Shown: positions 45,240-54,806, numbered from the stretch's first letter. The stretch: DNA of 64,000 bases from Collinsella aerofaciens (GCF_028209625.1 NZ_JAQLDU010000011.1:1-64000), one strand, 5' to 3'. Made by a program: numbers and translations. Notes: generated from the letters alone by a model not told the origin.

Positions 45240-46118
45240 TTACTTGTCGTGAAGGACGGCGCCGAGGAAGTCGGTGTCGAAGGGCACGGCTTCGGCAAAG
45301 GCGTAGTCGCCGTCGCTGGCGATGAGCAGGTAGTTTTCCTCGCCGCCGAACTTCGCATCGCCGCATGGGACCACCCAGGCGTGAACGAATACCTCGAGTG
45401 CCGTGGCAGCGCAGTCGCGAAGGAACGTCACATCGCTCCCCTCGTTTGCGCTCACGATATTGGCCACGTAGATACCCCCGGGGTTCAGGCTGCCCCGCAC
45501 CAGGCGCAGCGCCTCAACGGTCGCCAGCTCGCGAACGGGCTCGGCACCGCCAAAGCAATCGCTCACGACTACGTCGTAGCGACGATGGCCCACGCTCGTC
45601 ACACCCAGATACGAGCGAGCCTCAGCGGTAATCACCCGCAGGCGATCGCCCACCGCGTGCTCCAGTTCATCCAGATAGAACCAACGGCGCGCCAAGCGCG
45701 TTATCTCTCCGTCATACTCGATGACGTCCATGCGCAGGCCCTCGTGCGACATCAGCGCAAATTTGGGATAGGCAAACCCGCCGCCACCTAGCATAAGCAT
45801 ACGGTTGATACCGTGACCATAAGCGTCGCGCATCGCATCCTCGGCCTCAAACACGTCGTCAAACGCGCGATAGTACGCAAAGACGGGCTCCGCCCAGCGC
45901 TCGCCAACGTAACTCGCGCTTTGGTAGACGCCGCCTTGCACCAATACGCGGACTTCGTCGCCGCCCTCATCGTGCACGCGCTTCACACGTGCCAGCCCAT
46001 TGCGGGTCCTCGCGACCTGCAGACAGGCAGCACGAACAGCGACAGCGGCCGCACCAAGCGCCGCGGCTCCCAGAGCAACGCCGGCAACGACGCCGGCAGA
46101 AACACTCGGCTTGTTCAT
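45240..46118 (-). CDS. Spermidine-synthase-fold protein with N-terminal membrane segment
   Basis: A 292-residue protein. Residues about 8-32 form a hydrophobic segment (VAGVALGAAALGAAAVAV), so it is probably membrane-attached. The rest has the spermidine synthase/methyltransferase fold: MLMLGGGGFAYPK (glycine-rich loop), VIEYDGEITRLAR and DVVVSDCFGGAEP. The polyamine-binding aspartates of true spermidine synthases are not obvious (DCFGG replaces DSTDP), so I would not call it SpeE; many such proteins are of unknown function. ATG 46118 immediately follows the elp3 stop with AAAAGGAGCTC as ribosome site, so the two are coupled. Confidence 0.8.
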   Translation of the reverse strand: MNKPSVSAGVVAGVALGAAALGAAAVAVRAACLQVARTRNGLARVKRVHDEGGDEVRVLVQGGVYQSASYVGERWAEPVFAYYRAFDDVFEAEDAMRDAYGHGINRMLMLGGGGFAYPKFALMSHEGLRMDVIEYDGEITRLARRWFYLDELEHAVGDRLRVITAEARSYLGVTSVGHRRYDVVVSDCFGGAEPVRELATVEALRLVRGSLNPGGIYVANIVSANEGSDVTFLRDCAATALEVFVHAWVVPCGDAKFGGEENYLLIASDGDYAFAEAVPFDTDFLGAVLHDK

Positions 46119-48035
46119 CTAGAGCTCCTTTTGCAGATAAAGGCCATGGTCATAAAATCCAAGATGGCGATAGTACTCGCGCGTACCGATCGCGCTGATC
46201 ACGTTGATGTACGTATAGCCAGCGTCCCGAGCTATCTGGCACGCACGCTCCACGAGCAAACGCCCCAACCCATGGTGCTGCGCCGCCTGACCCTGATCGC
46301 CCACGCGCGCCGCCATGCCGTACACGTGCACCTCGCGAATCATCGCCTCGTCCGGCGGCGTCGGCAACTCGTCCGTATGCGCGGCAACAAAAGCGCGATC
46401 GGGCAGCGACAACCGCAAAAAGCCCGCGATCTTGCCCCGCGGCGTCACCCACTGCAAAAAGCGCTCGTGCGTCACCGGCGTCTCGTACGCCACGCCCTCG
46501 TCAAGGGTCAACTCGTCCAGGTCGGCACCCGCCGTGCTGATCTCGCGATAGCGAATCTCACGCACCGTCGCACCGTCACCCCGAGCAGCCAGGCGGTTCT
46601 CGACGAGCTGACGCAGGTTGGGCTTCTTGTTGCCCACCATGATGTCATCGGAACTAAAGTCGCGAATCATGCGGCTGATGCGGCAGAACGCCGGCGTCAC
46701 CACGATGTCATCGGCCAACACGTCGAGCAGCTCTTCCTCGGTATAGGGGCGCCACTCGCCACGCTCGTAACAGCCCACCAGACGCGAGCCCTCGATGAGC
46801 GCGCACGGGTAGACCTTGACCTCGTCGGGCATAAAGGCGCCCTCGGTCATAAAGCGCTCGTAGTCACGCTTGTCCCCCTCAGGCGTAGCACCCAACAAGT
46901 TGAGCATAAAGTGCGCGTGGATCTTAAAGCCAAACAGGCGCGCGAGCGAAAACGCCCGCTCGATCTGCGCCACCGAAATGCGGCGCTCGTTGATATCGAG
47001 CAGGTGCTGGTCAAGGCTTTGGATGCCCATCTGTATCTTGGTGCAACCCAGGCGGCGGATGAGCGTGAGGGCCTGCGGCGTTACAGCATCGGGGCGCGTC
47101 TCGATAACGAGCCCCACCACGCGATGCTTCGCCGTCTCGTTAATGCGCTGCTGACGCTCGAGCTCCTCCATCGTTGCCGTCTGCCACTCGGTGACCTCGC
47201 CCCACGGCGTACCGGGGCCGTACAGACGACGCACCGCACGGTTATAGCCGCCCACGGCAGCATCCACACGTCCCTGCTCGCCGGCAACGCCGGCAGCAAG
47301 CTCGACCTCGTCTGTCGCAATGCCGGCGGCCCGATAGCGCTCGCGACGCTCTGCTACCACCGGCGGCAGGGCATCGGCGGGAGCGTCATCGAGCAGACGC
47401 CCCGCCTCGGCACGGCTGATGCCCGGACGCGCCAACATGGGGTTGGCCGCCACGCCGGCGACGGCGTCGTCATTGAGCGCACGGAAAAGCTCCGATATAA
47501 ACCATGCCTGATACCCTTGCGGATAGTCGCTCCAGGTACCGCCAAGAACGATAAGCTCGATCTTGTCGGTTGCATGCCCCATTTGCGAAAGCGCGGTCAA
47601 ACGAGCACTCACCTGCAGATACGGGTCAAAGCAGTTTTGCTCCGCACGGGCGCACGCCGGCTCGGCATGCAGATAGCTCTTGGGCATGCGCAGGTCGTTG
47701 GGGCAAAACAGGCAATCGCCCGAACAGGGCCAGGGCTTGGTGATGACGGTAATGGTCGCCACGCCCGAGGCCGTTCGGCGCGGCTTCATCCTCAGCACTT
47801 GCAGCAGCTGACGCTCCAGATCGGCGTCGACATTCCACCCAGCCCAACGAGCCGGTTCCTCACGTTTAACCCGCTGGTAAAACGGCAGCAGTCGGCGCTT
47901 GGCCAGGTCCCGTTTGTCGGCACCCTCGCGGCGCGCCTCGGCATGTATCAGTTTGACGAGGGTCTTGTCGTCCACGGCCTCGCCACGACGCAGGACCTCG
48001 AGTATGTTCAAGATAATCTGTTCCATGTCCCCCAT
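46119..48035 (-). CDS. elp3: Elp3 tRNA U34 carboxymethyl synthase (radical SAM/GNAT)
   Basis: A 638-residue Elp3 homologue that attaches a carboxymethyl group to wobble uridine 34 of tRNA. The radical SAM cluster cysteines are in CSGDCLFCPND, and the rest of the barrel includes ELIVLGGTWSDYP and VIETRPDAVTP. The C-terminal GNAT domain (about 480-638) binds acetyl-CoA: HHGLGRLLVERACQIARDAG and YYRHLGFYDHG. Bacterial Elp3 works alone, without the eukaryotic Elongator partners. The start is uncertain between ATG 48035 and ATG 48026 (MEQIILNIL); neither has a well-spaced site. A hairpin lies just upstream. Gene order elp3 then the spermidine-synthase-fold gene is an operon. Confidence 0.92.
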   Translation of the reverse strand: MGDMEQIILNILEVLRRGEAVDDKTLVKLIHAEARREGADKRDLAKRRLLPFYQRVKREEPARWAGWNVDADLERQLLQVLRMKPRRTASGVATITVITKPWPCSGDCLFCPNDLRMPKSYLHAEPACARAEQNCFDPYLQVSARLTALSQMGHATDKIELIVLGGTWSDYPQGYQAWFISELFRALNDDAVAGVAANPMLARPGISRAEAGRLLDDAPADALPPVVAERRERYRAAGIATDEVELAAGVAGEQGRVDAAVGGYNRAVRRLYGPGTPWGEVTEWQTATMEELERQQRINETAKHRVVGLVIETRPDAVTPQALTLIRRLGCTKIQMGIQSLDQHLLDINERRISVAQIERAFSLARLFGFKIHAHFMLNLLGATPEGDKRDYERFMTEGAFMPDEVKVYPCALIEGSRLVGCYERGEWRPYTEEELLDVLADDIVVTPAFCRISRMIRDFSSDDIMVGNKKPNLRQLVENRLAARGDGATVREIRYREISTAGADLDELTLDEGVAYETPVTHERFLQWVTPRGKIAGFLRLSLPDRAFVAAHTDELPTPPDEAMIREVHVYGMAARVGDQGQAAQHHGLGRLLVERACQIARDAGYTYINVISAIGTREYYRHLGFYDHGLYLQKEL

Positions 48036-48039
48036 TGTA

Positions 48040-48077
48040 AAGGCAAAGGCGCCGGAGCCAGTCACGGCCCCGGCGCC
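48040..48077 (-). terminator. Hairpin between the DUF4097 gene and elp3
   Basis: GGCGCCGG at 48048-48055 pairs with CCGGCGCC at 48070-48077, and on the minus strand the stem is followed by TTTGCCTTT. It is a probable terminator of the regulator/DUF4097 unit, only about 13 bases before the elp3 start, so it may also act as an attenuator for elp3. Confidence 0.6.
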
Positions 48078-48124
48078 TCCATCAAAGAGCATGCCTATAT
48101 GCACCGATCTCCGAAAACCGCATG

Positions 48125-49024
48125 TCACACCGATTCGAACGACATGTCGCCCGAACCGACCTTAAAACGATACGTTGCAGACTTGTCACCGTTGTCGAAT
48201 TCAGCATTCAATATGGTCTCGCCATCGTAGCCAAGCGGAAGGAAATCGCTCTCAAAGTCACCGCTGCCCACGGTGAGGCTCGCCTTAAAGCCCGTAGAGT
48301 TCGGAACCGATATCTCCACATCGCCCGAGCCCACGCTTACGTCCATCGACTTCGCGGGGGCCTGGTAGAGCTCGAACGCCACATCGCCCGAACCGACCTC
48401 GGCATCCAAGGTGTCGGTTACGGTGCCCGCAAACTCGATGTCTCCCGAGTCCAAAGTCAAGTTGAGGTCATGACACGCAATGTCCGTGACCGTCAGATCG
48501 CCCGATCCTACATTCGCTGTAATGCCCACCATGTTATCGGCAACTTCGCGCGGCAGTTCGACGGTAACCGTGCGGTCAATGGCGCGCTCGTCATCGCAAT
48601 CGAACTGGCGAATCTTGAGCGCAGAACCCTTAACCTCGGCCAGATTCTGAGTGGCAGCATCGTAGGTAGCTACCCCCTTTGCAACACGACCGCTCTCGAT
48701 GACACGCACCTGCCCGCCGGAAACGCACTTGATCTCAACCTCACCCGATGTCACATCCAGGTCAAGGGACTGGAATGAGTCGGCATCAAACGTTTCGCTC
48801 GAAAGCTGCCGAGACTGAGCGGAATAGTTACCGCCATCCAAAGAATCGTCCCCGTCAACCACATCGTCCATACCGGACAAACCGGATGCAATATCGCCGA
48901 GATCCCACGGGCCATCAAAATGAAACAATATCCGCGAAGTGCCAAAGATAAGCCCGATGATGAGCACGAACGCTCCGATACCGACGCCCAGGCGGACCTT
49001 GGACTCATGCGAGAGCTTCATCAT
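48125..49024 (-). CDS. DUF4097 beta-strand repeat membrane protein
   Basis: A 299-residue protein with an N-terminal membrane segment (about 11-30, LGVGIGAFVLIIGLIFG) and an outside beta-helix-like domain of DUF4097 type. The repeat is visible as evenly spaced VGSGDLTV, LDSGDIEF, VGSGDVAF, VGSGDVEI, VGSGDFES and VGSGDMSF, about 17-22 residues apart. Such proteins, often paired with small helix-turn-helix regulators, are thought to sense or respond to envelope stress, but no ligand is known. ATG 49024 overlaps the TGA of the upstream XRE gene (ATGA), giving tight coupling. Confidence 0.85.
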   Translation of the reverse strand: MMKLSHESKVRLGVGIGAFVLIIGLIFGTSRILFHFDGPWDLGDIASGLSGMDDVVDGDDSLDGGNYSAQSRQLSSETFDADSFQSLDLDVTSGEVEIKCVSGGQVRVIESGRVAKGVATYDAATQNLAEVKGSALKIRQFDCDDERAIDRTVTVELPREVADNMVGITANVGSGDLTVTDIACHDLNLTLDSGDIEFAGTVTDTLDAEVGSGDVAFELYQAPAKSMDVSVGSGDVEISVPNSTGFKASLTVGSGDFESDFLPLGYDGETILNAEFDNGDKSATYRFKVGSGDMSFESV

Positions 49025-49734
49025 TCATCACCTTCTTTGGCGCTCGGCTCAGCGGCGGTCGAGGAAGCCACGTCAGTATCAACCGCAGCGGAAACATCCT
49101 GAGCCTTAGCCGCCTCCGGCGCCGGACCAACCTGAATATCCCCGCGTGCCCAATCGCCATCGAGCGCACGCGCCACCCAGTGATAGATGGGGATTGTAAA
49201 GAAGATCAGCGCGGCAAAGGAGCCACCAAACAGGAACATCAGCAAAAAGAACAGCAGCCAGCACACGGCCCAATACGGAAACGACTGGAACGGACCTTTC
49301 ACCGGAGTCGAGCCAGCTGCGCCGCCACTCGTCACCTGCGCCGTAGCGGCATTGGCGGCCTGCGCGCTCCAGCTTGCCGCTTGCGCCGCCTTGGCGGCGG
49401 CATCACTCGCCTGTGTTGCCGCCTCGGTAGCACGTGCCGCTGCCTCATGGGTACGGGCGCGCTCCGCTGCCTCGGCCTCGCGCTGACGGGCGCGGTCCTC
49501 GTTCTCAAACTCGATATCGTCCTCGATCTCATCGCTCGGATTAAGGAGCTCATCCAAACTCACGCCATAGAGTTTTGCGAGCGAGATCAGGTTCTCGGTA
49601 TCGGGCGAGCTCTCCGCACGCTCCCATTTACTGACCGCCTGGCGCGACAGCCCCAGCTTTCGCGCCAGCCCTTCTTGGCTAAAACCCTTGCTGCGACGAA
49701 GGTCGGCGAGCCGCTGCGCAGTTTCTACATTCAT
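49021..49734 (-). CDS. XRE-family regulator with C-terminal membrane region
   Basis: A 237-residue protein. The N-terminal helix-turn-helix (about 5-60) is clear: LRRSKGFSQEGLARKLGLSRQAVSKWERAES, spanning residues 12-42. An Ala/Glu-rich coiled region follows (about 75-140), then a hydrophobic stretch (about 165-200, YWAVCWLLFFLLMFLFGG) of one or two membrane helices and an acidic tail. It is a membrane-tethered DNA-binding protein that probably controls its own operon with DUF4097. ATG 49734 follows CATAGGAGGAACC; the frame upstream is open but unrelated. It is divergent from the methyltransferase gene. Confidence 0.88.
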   Translation of the reverse strand: MNVETAQRLADLRRSKGFSQEGLARKLGLSRQAVSKWERAESSPDTENLISLAKLYGVSLDELLNPSDEIEDDIEFENEDRARQREAEAAERARTHEAAARATEAATQASDAAAKAAQAASWSAQAANAATAQVTSGGAAGSTPVKGPFQSFPYWAVCWLLFFLLMFLFGGSFAALIFFTIPIYHWVARALDGDWARGDIQVGPAPEAAKAQDVSAAVDTDVASSTAAEPSAKEGDE

Positions 49735-49852
49735 GGTTCCTCCTATGCGATGCCAGCCGTGCCGCCGGACCGTTTTTGTTCTTAAGGCGCCTTGCACAGT
49801 TAAAAATCTATCCGCCACCGCCAAAAGCATGCCACCTATTCTAGTGAGATTT

Positions 49853-49881
49853 TTGACAACCGGCGGTTGCGGGCATATATG
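49853..49881 (+). promoter_or_regulatory. Sigma-70 type promoter for the methyltransferase gene
   Basis: TTGACA at 49853-49858 and TATATG at 49876-49881 are separated by exactly 17 bases. This is a near-consensus housekeeping promoter reading rightward, with the transcription start expected near 49888 and a leader of about 115 bases. Confidence 0.75.
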
Positions 49882-50001
49882 AGCTGCGGAAATGTGTCCA
49901 AACAAAGCAATGACCCGCAGCTCGGTTGTCCCCGTTGCGGCGTTAACGGTAGTATGGTCGTACTGTTTATTCCGCACCGCCAACGGAGGGAGTTCCGCGC
50001 C

Positions 50002-50874
50002 GTGAACCGCGATTTCGCCTCATCGCTCATTCAGCTCAACAATACGTTCTATCGCGAGCACTCCGCCTCCTTCTCCGATACGCGCCAGGCACCGTGGCCC
50101 GGCTGGGTACGCACCATGGACATAGCGCTCGAGCAGCTCGACGTCGCCACGATCGAGCATCCCGTCCGCGTCTTCGATCTTGCCTGCGGCAACATGCGAT
50201 TCGAGAACTTTGCCGCCGGCGGCGCACTTTCCGCCAAGGGCGTCGACGGCGCAAACCCCTCGGCAGACGCCAGTTGCCCGTTTGAGTTCTATGGTGTTGA
50301 CTCGTGTCAGGATTTGGCTATCGATGCGCACGGTCACGCCCTGCGCATTCCCAACCTGCACTTCCAGGAACTCGACGTACTCGATGCCCTCATGAAGCTC
50401 AACCCCGCCGAGACACCCGACGTGCTTTTCGACGCCCCGCTCGCCGACATCTCGGTCTGCTTTGGCTTTATGCACCACGTGCCGTCGTGCGAGTACCGCG
50501 TACGCGTGCTCGACGCCCTGGTGCGCCAGACGCGCCCAGGCGGCATCATCGCCATCAGCTTTTGGGAGTTTATGAACGACGAGCGCATGGCGCGCAAGGC
50601 CGTTCGCGCCGAAGCCCGCGCCGAGCTCACCCCGCCGTTTGAAAGTTACGATTCCGCGCAGTTTGAAGCCGGCGACCACCTCATTGGCTGGCAAAACGAC
50701 CGCCACGCCTACCGCTATTGCCATCACTTTGACGATCAGCAGATCACCGACCTGGTGCGCGGCGTGCGCACATTCTACAAGAGCGGCGAGGTCCCCGTGC
50801 GCGAGCTTGAGCGCTTCCATGCCGACGGTCGCAGCGGCGAGCTCAACCGTTACGTGATTCTCAAGCGCCTGTAG
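50002..50874 (+). CDS. Class I SAM-dependent methyltransferase
   Basis: A 290-residue protein with a Rossmann-fold methyltransferase core. Motif I is VFDLACGNMRFENF (about residues 55-68), followed by an acidic-ended strand (YGVDSCQDLAID) and a post-motif ISVCFGFMHHVPS. Substrate unknown; C-terminal YVILKRL is typical of standalone methyltransferases. I chose GTG 50002 (NRDFASSL next) with GGAGGGAG ten bases upstream; the frame is open from 49867 but that part overlaps the promoter. It is followed by the trmB remnant 118 bp downstream, perhaps in one transcript. Confidence 0.8.
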   Translation: MNRDFASSLIQLNNTFYREHSASFSDTRQAPWPGWVRTMDIALEQLDVATIEHPVRVFDLACGNMRFENFAAGGALSAKGVDGANPSADASCPFEFYGVDSCQDLAIDAHGHALRIPNLHFQELDVLDALMKLNPAETPDVLFDAPLADISVCFGFMHHVPSCEYRVRVLDALVRQTRPGGIIAISFWEFMNDERMARKAVRAEARAELTPPFESYDSAQFEAGDHLIGWQNDRHAYRYCHHFDDQQITDLVRGVRTFYKSGEVPVRELERFHADGRSGELNRYVILKRL

Positions 50875-50992
50875 GCATCGGCGACTTGCCGCCGAGCCGC
50901 ACCGCAACTTTCGGGCAAGCTATGCCCCACCCTTTTCAACCCATTGATGGAACGTGCTGCCATGCGTTCCATACTCATGATCAAGGAGCCTC

Positions 50993-51815
50993 ATGGGAGC
51001 CGTCCACGTTCGCACGCCTAAGAACTTTGTGCTCGAGGAGCGCCTGGAGCGCTACGCCGATGCGATTGAGACGAACCCCGAGGCCTATGCCGGAGATTGG
51101 CGCGAGGCTTGCGCGCCAGTTGGCAGCAAGCCCTTCGAACACCTTCACCTGGATCTTGGCTGTGGCAAGGGAACGTACCTTGTAGAGCGCGCGGCCCACG
51201 AGCCAAACACCCTCTTTATCGGTATGGACCAGGAGCCCATCTGCATCGCCTATGCCGCACAGAAAATCTGCGGCACTCGTCCTGCCCCGAGGCGCCGCAT
51301 CGCTGCCGCAGCTGTTTGCCGCAGGCGAGCTCGATGCCATTACCATTAACTTTCCCACGCCGCAGCCCAAGGCCAAGTACGCCAAAAAACGACTCGTCCA
51401 TGTCGACCATCTGATGCTCTACCGCCCGCTCTTTTCAGCCGGCGCCACCGTCACACTGCGAACCGACAGTAAGCCATTGCGCGACTACGCCCTGGGGCAG
51501 TTTGCCGCGGCCGGCTACGACACGCTTTGGGTAAGCGACGACGTCCGCCGCGACCATCCCGAGCATCCCGAGACCGAGTACGAATGCCGCACGCGCGAGA
51601 TGGGTGCCGTCGTCTATGGCATTTGCGCCACACCCGGCGCGCAGCCCAGCAATGAACAGCTCGCGGCGGGCCGCGCGCAGGAGCAAAGCCTTGCCTACTA
51701 CCTGCCCGAAAACCTCGATGAGCTCACCTATGTACCTCTGGGCATGGAAGAGGCCGTCGAGAACTTTAGAAACCGCGCCCGCAAAGGCAAGAAGCGCCTG
51801 CCGCAAGAGTCCTAG
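50993..51815 (+). pseudogene. trmB: Frameshifted trmB-like tRNA (guanine-N7) methyltransferase
   Basis: Two frames together encode a TrmB homologue, which methylates G46 of tRNA. The first (from ATG 50993) has motif I HLDLGCGKGTYLVE and FIGMDQEPICIAYAAQKI; it then runs out of homology and stops at 51349. The second resumes at about 51270 with LVLPRGAASLPQLFAAGELD, the AITINFPTPQPKAKYAKKRL region and an intact C-terminus to 51815. The switch lies near 51265-51285 and seems to have lost some ten bases relative to an expected strand-loop. The catalytic-loop text PTPQPKAKY is unlike the usual DPWPKKRH, so this is a divergent subfamily. Either a real frameshift or an assembly error. Confidence 0.75.
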
Positions 51816-51882
51816 GGGCTTCTGATGGTCGCGGCGTCGGCAAACAAGCGCAAATTGGCGCCAGCGAACGGCCCTCAAACCT

Positions 51883-52002
51883 AAGTGAGTAGACTTTTTT
51901 GCAATAGCCAGGCACAGCCCGCATAGCGAAACATAAAACCGCAGGTAGAACCCTTGCGCAAAAGTCATGTGCTCGCAATATCGCAAAAAGTCTACTCACT
52001 TG
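51883..52002. repeat. Element with terminal inverted repeats, copy 1 (MITE-like)
   Basis: Bounded by AAGTGAGTAGACTTTTT at the left and its complement AAAAAGTCTACTCACTT at the right, 120 bp overall, with about 20 bp of terminal inverted repeat. The 309-bp gap between trmB and the helicase gene holds no gene and is mostly this element. It shares AAAACCGCAGGTAG with copy 3. Confidence 0.85.
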
Positions 52003-52124
52003 GCTAGCGACTACACTAAACGGCTGGGCAGAACGCCCATTTCCTGCATTTTCTTGCCTGCGAACGCATCGATGCGACGCTACGCCATAATAGTTGGCGG
52101 ACAATCGCGAGAGAAAGCAAACAC

Positions 52125-54806
52125 ATGGCACAGACCACGACAGATATCGCCGCCAGCACCGTCCCCGGTGCCGGAGCCGCCAGTTCATTCTCGGGCGGCA
52201 CGGGAACCGAAGCCGAATTCGGCTCACTCGGTGCGCTCTCCCCCACCTGGTGGAAGCCCGAGGACGGCAGCGAGCCCGAACCGTGGCTCACGCCCGACCA
52301 GGCCTTCGAGCGCTTCTTTGAATGGACGAGCGATCGCGGTATTGAGCTGTGGGACCACCAGGAAGAGGCCCTCATGGATCTAGCCGCCGGCGATCACGTC
52401 ATTCTGGGCACGCCGACCGGATCGGGCAAGTCGCTTGTCGCGCTGGGCATGCTCTTTATGGGCATGGCACAGGGCAAACGCTGCTATTACACGGCCCCCA
52501 TCAAGGCTCTGGTCAGCGAGAAGTTTTTCGACCTTGTGCAGGTGCTCGGCCGCGATAACGTCGGTATGATCACCGGCGACACGCATATCAACACCAAGGC
52601 GCCCGTCATCTGCTGTACGGCAGAAATCCTCGCCAACGACGCACTACGCGAGGGCGAAGATGCCGATGTTGGCTGCGTCGCCATGGACGAGTTCCACTAC
52701 TTTGCCGACCCCGATCGCGGTTGGGCCTGGCAGGTGCCGCTGCTCACCCTGCCTCACACGCAATTCATGCTCATGAGCGCCACGCTCGGCGATGTCACTG
52801 CCATCGCCGCCTCACTCGAGGAGCACACCGGCGCTGCTTGCGACTTGGTCGTCGACGCCCCGCGTCCTGTTCCGCTGAGTTACGACTATGTGACGACCTC
52901 CCTCGAGGGCACGGTCGAGCTCGCCATGCGCCGCGACGAGGCCCCACTCTATATCGTGCACTTTAGCCAGGATGCCGCACTTGCGACGGCACAGTCGCTC
53001 GCCAATTTTGGCATTGCCAACAAGGAGCAGCGCGAGGCCATCAAGGAGGCGGCCAAGGGCACGAGCTTCTCGACGGCCTTCGGCAAAATCCTCAAGCGCT
53101 TGCTCGGATGCGGCGTCGGCGTGCACCATGCTGGCATGTTGCCGCGCTACCGCCTGCTGGTCGAGCGCTTGGCGCAGCAGGGCCTGCTACCCGTCATCTG
53201 CGGCACCGATACGCTCGGCGTCGGTATCAACGTGCCCATCCACACCGTGGTGCTCACCGCGCTCACCAAGTTCGATGGCTATAAGATGCGTCGTCTGCGC
53301 GCCCGCGAGTTCCATCAGATTGCCGGTCGTGCCGGCCGCTCGGGCTTCGATACCGAGGGCATGGTCATCGCCGAGGCACCCGAGCACGAGATCGAGAATG
53401 CCAAGCTTATGGCCAAGGCGGGCGACGACCCCAAAAAGCTCCGCAAGATTAAAAAGAAGAAGGCCCCCGAGGGCTTTGTCACCTGGAACAAGCAGACGTT
53501 CGAGCGCCTGATCGAGACGCAGCCCGAGACACTCAAGCCGCGCCTGCGCATCACGCACTCCATGGTGATTAGCGTGGTCGAGCAGGGTGGCGATGCCCGA
53601 GCCCGCGTACACGACCTCATCGAGACGAGCCTGCAGACCCCCGAGGAAAAGGCTAAGCTCGAGGTTCGTGCCGACGAGATCTTCGCCACGCTCATCGATT
53701 CCGGCGTCGTCGTTCGCACCGAGGTGCCACTCACGCCCGACGCCCCGACTGACGCCGCACCAGACATCGACTATGCACTGACGGTCGACCTGCCCGAGGA
53801 CTTTGCGCTCGACCAGCCGCTCTCGCCGTTTTTGCTTGCCGCGCTGGAGCTACTCGACCCCGAGAGTGAGACCTATACCATGGATCTCATCTCGATGGTC
53901 GAGGCTACGCTCGAGGATCCCAAGCAGGTATTGCGCGCACAGGAGCGCGCCGCGCGCGACCGCGCGATGGCCGAAATGAAGGCCGACGGCATCGAGTATG
54001 AGGAGCGCCTGGAGCGTATTCAGGACGTCACGTACGAAAAGCCGCTTGAGGATTTGCTCGACGCCGCCTTTGACAAGTACTGCCAGGAAGTACCTTGGGC
54101 CAACGACTACCAGCTCTCGCCCAAGAGCGTCCTGCGCGACATGCTGGAGAGCGCGAGCGACTTTAAGGGCTATATCCAAAAGCTCGGCATCGCCCGCTCC
54201 GAGGGCATTCTGCTGCGCTACCTAGCCGAGGCCTACCGTTCGCTCGACCGCACCGTGCCCATCGAGAAGCGCGACGAGCGTCTGCGCGACATTATCTCGT
54301 GGCTCGGCTTTGTGGTGCGCTCGGTGGACTCGAGCCTGGTGGACGAGTGGGAGAACGCCGGCAACCCGGCAGCCCTCGATGCTGCGCCGCCGCAGGGCAT
54401 CGACGAGGTCGTGGCGGACCGCCGCGGCTGCACGCTGTTGGTGCGCAACGCGCTCTTCCGCCGCGTGACCCTTGCCGCCCGCGAGCACGTTCGCGACCTG
54501 GGCGAGCTCGACGACGACTGGGGCATGAGCGAGATCCGCTGGCAAAAAGCACTCGACGCTTACCACGAGCAGCACGAGGAAATCCTCACCGACGGAGATG
54601 CCCGCAGCGCCGCGATGTTTTCCATCGACGAGTCCGACGAGAAGACCGCGCACGTATGGCACGTGCACCAGATCTTTGCTGACGAGGATGGCGACCACGA
54701 TTTTGGCATCATGGGCGATGTCGATCTGGACGCCACGCAAGACGGCGGCGAGGTAATCTTCAAGAACTACCGTGTCGGCTTTATCGAGGACCTGCTCGAG
54801 GACTAG
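52125..54806 (+). CDS. Ski2-like DEAD/H helicase, DUF3516 family
   Basis: An 893-residue superfamily 2 helicase. Walker A is GTPTGSGKSLVALG (about 95), the DExH box CVAMDEFHYFADPDRGWAW (about 187) with the characteristic DEFH, SATLGD motif III, GTDTLGVGINVPIHT and QIAGRAGRSG motif VI (about 397). The C-terminal half (about 480-893) matches the DUF3516 domain found in actinobacterial relatives of HelY/Ski2. Such enzymes are thought to unwind RNA or DNA; the exact role is not established. ATG 52125 follows GAGAGAAAGC. A strong terminator follows, and it converges on the DUF2130 gene. Confidence 0.9.
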   Translation: MAQTTTDIAASTVPGAGAASSFSGGTGTEAEFGSLGALSPTWWKPEDGSEPEPWLTPDQAFERFFEWTSDRGIELWDHQEEALMDLAAGDHVILGTPTGSGKSLVALGMLFMGMAQGKRCYYTAPIKALVSEKFFDLVQVLGRDNVGMITGDTHINTKAPVICCTAEILANDALREGEDADVGCVAMDEFHYFADPDRGWAWQVPLLTLPHTQFMLMSATLGDVTAIAASLEEHTGAACDLVVDAPRPVPLSYDYVTTSLEGTVELAMRRDEAPLYIVHFSQDAALATAQSLANFGIANKEQREAIKEAAKGTSFSTAFGKILKRLLGCGVGVHHAGMLPRYRLLVERLAQQGLLPVICGTDTLGVGINVPIHTVVLTALTKFDGYKMRRLRAREFHQIAGRAGRSGFDTEGMVIAEAPEHEIENAKLMAKAGDDPKKLRKIKKKKAPEGFVTWNKQTFERLIETQPETLKPRLRITHSMVISVVEQGGDARARVHDLIETSLQTPEEKAKLEVRADEIFATLIDSGVVVRTEVPLTPDAPTDAAPDIDYALTVDLPEDFALDQPLSPFLLAALELLDPESETYTMDLISMVEATLEDPKQVLRAQERAARDRAMAEMKADGIEYEERLERIQDVTYEKPLEDLLDAAFDKYCQEVPWANDYQLSPKSVLRDMLESASDFKGYIQKLGIARSEGILLRYLAEAYRSLDRTVPIEKRDERLRDIISWLGFVVRSVDSSLVDEWENAGNPAALDAAPPQGIDEVVADRRGCTLLVRNALFRRVTLAAREHVRDLGELDDDWGMSEIRWQKALDAYHEQHEEILTDGDARSAAMFSIDESDEKTAHVWHVHQIFADEDGDHDFGIMGDVDLDATQDGGEVIFKNYRVGFIEDLLED

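Noticed and set aside
45813..48230. 805-codon plus-strand frame opposite elp3
   Set aside because: Arg/His/Ala-rich translation without motifs, lying opposite the clear radical SAM/GNAT gene and its neighbour.
51250..51300. Programmed frameshift in trmB
   Set aside because: No slippery heptamer with a downstream structure is evident, and residues appear to be missing at the junction, which favours mutation or a sequence error.
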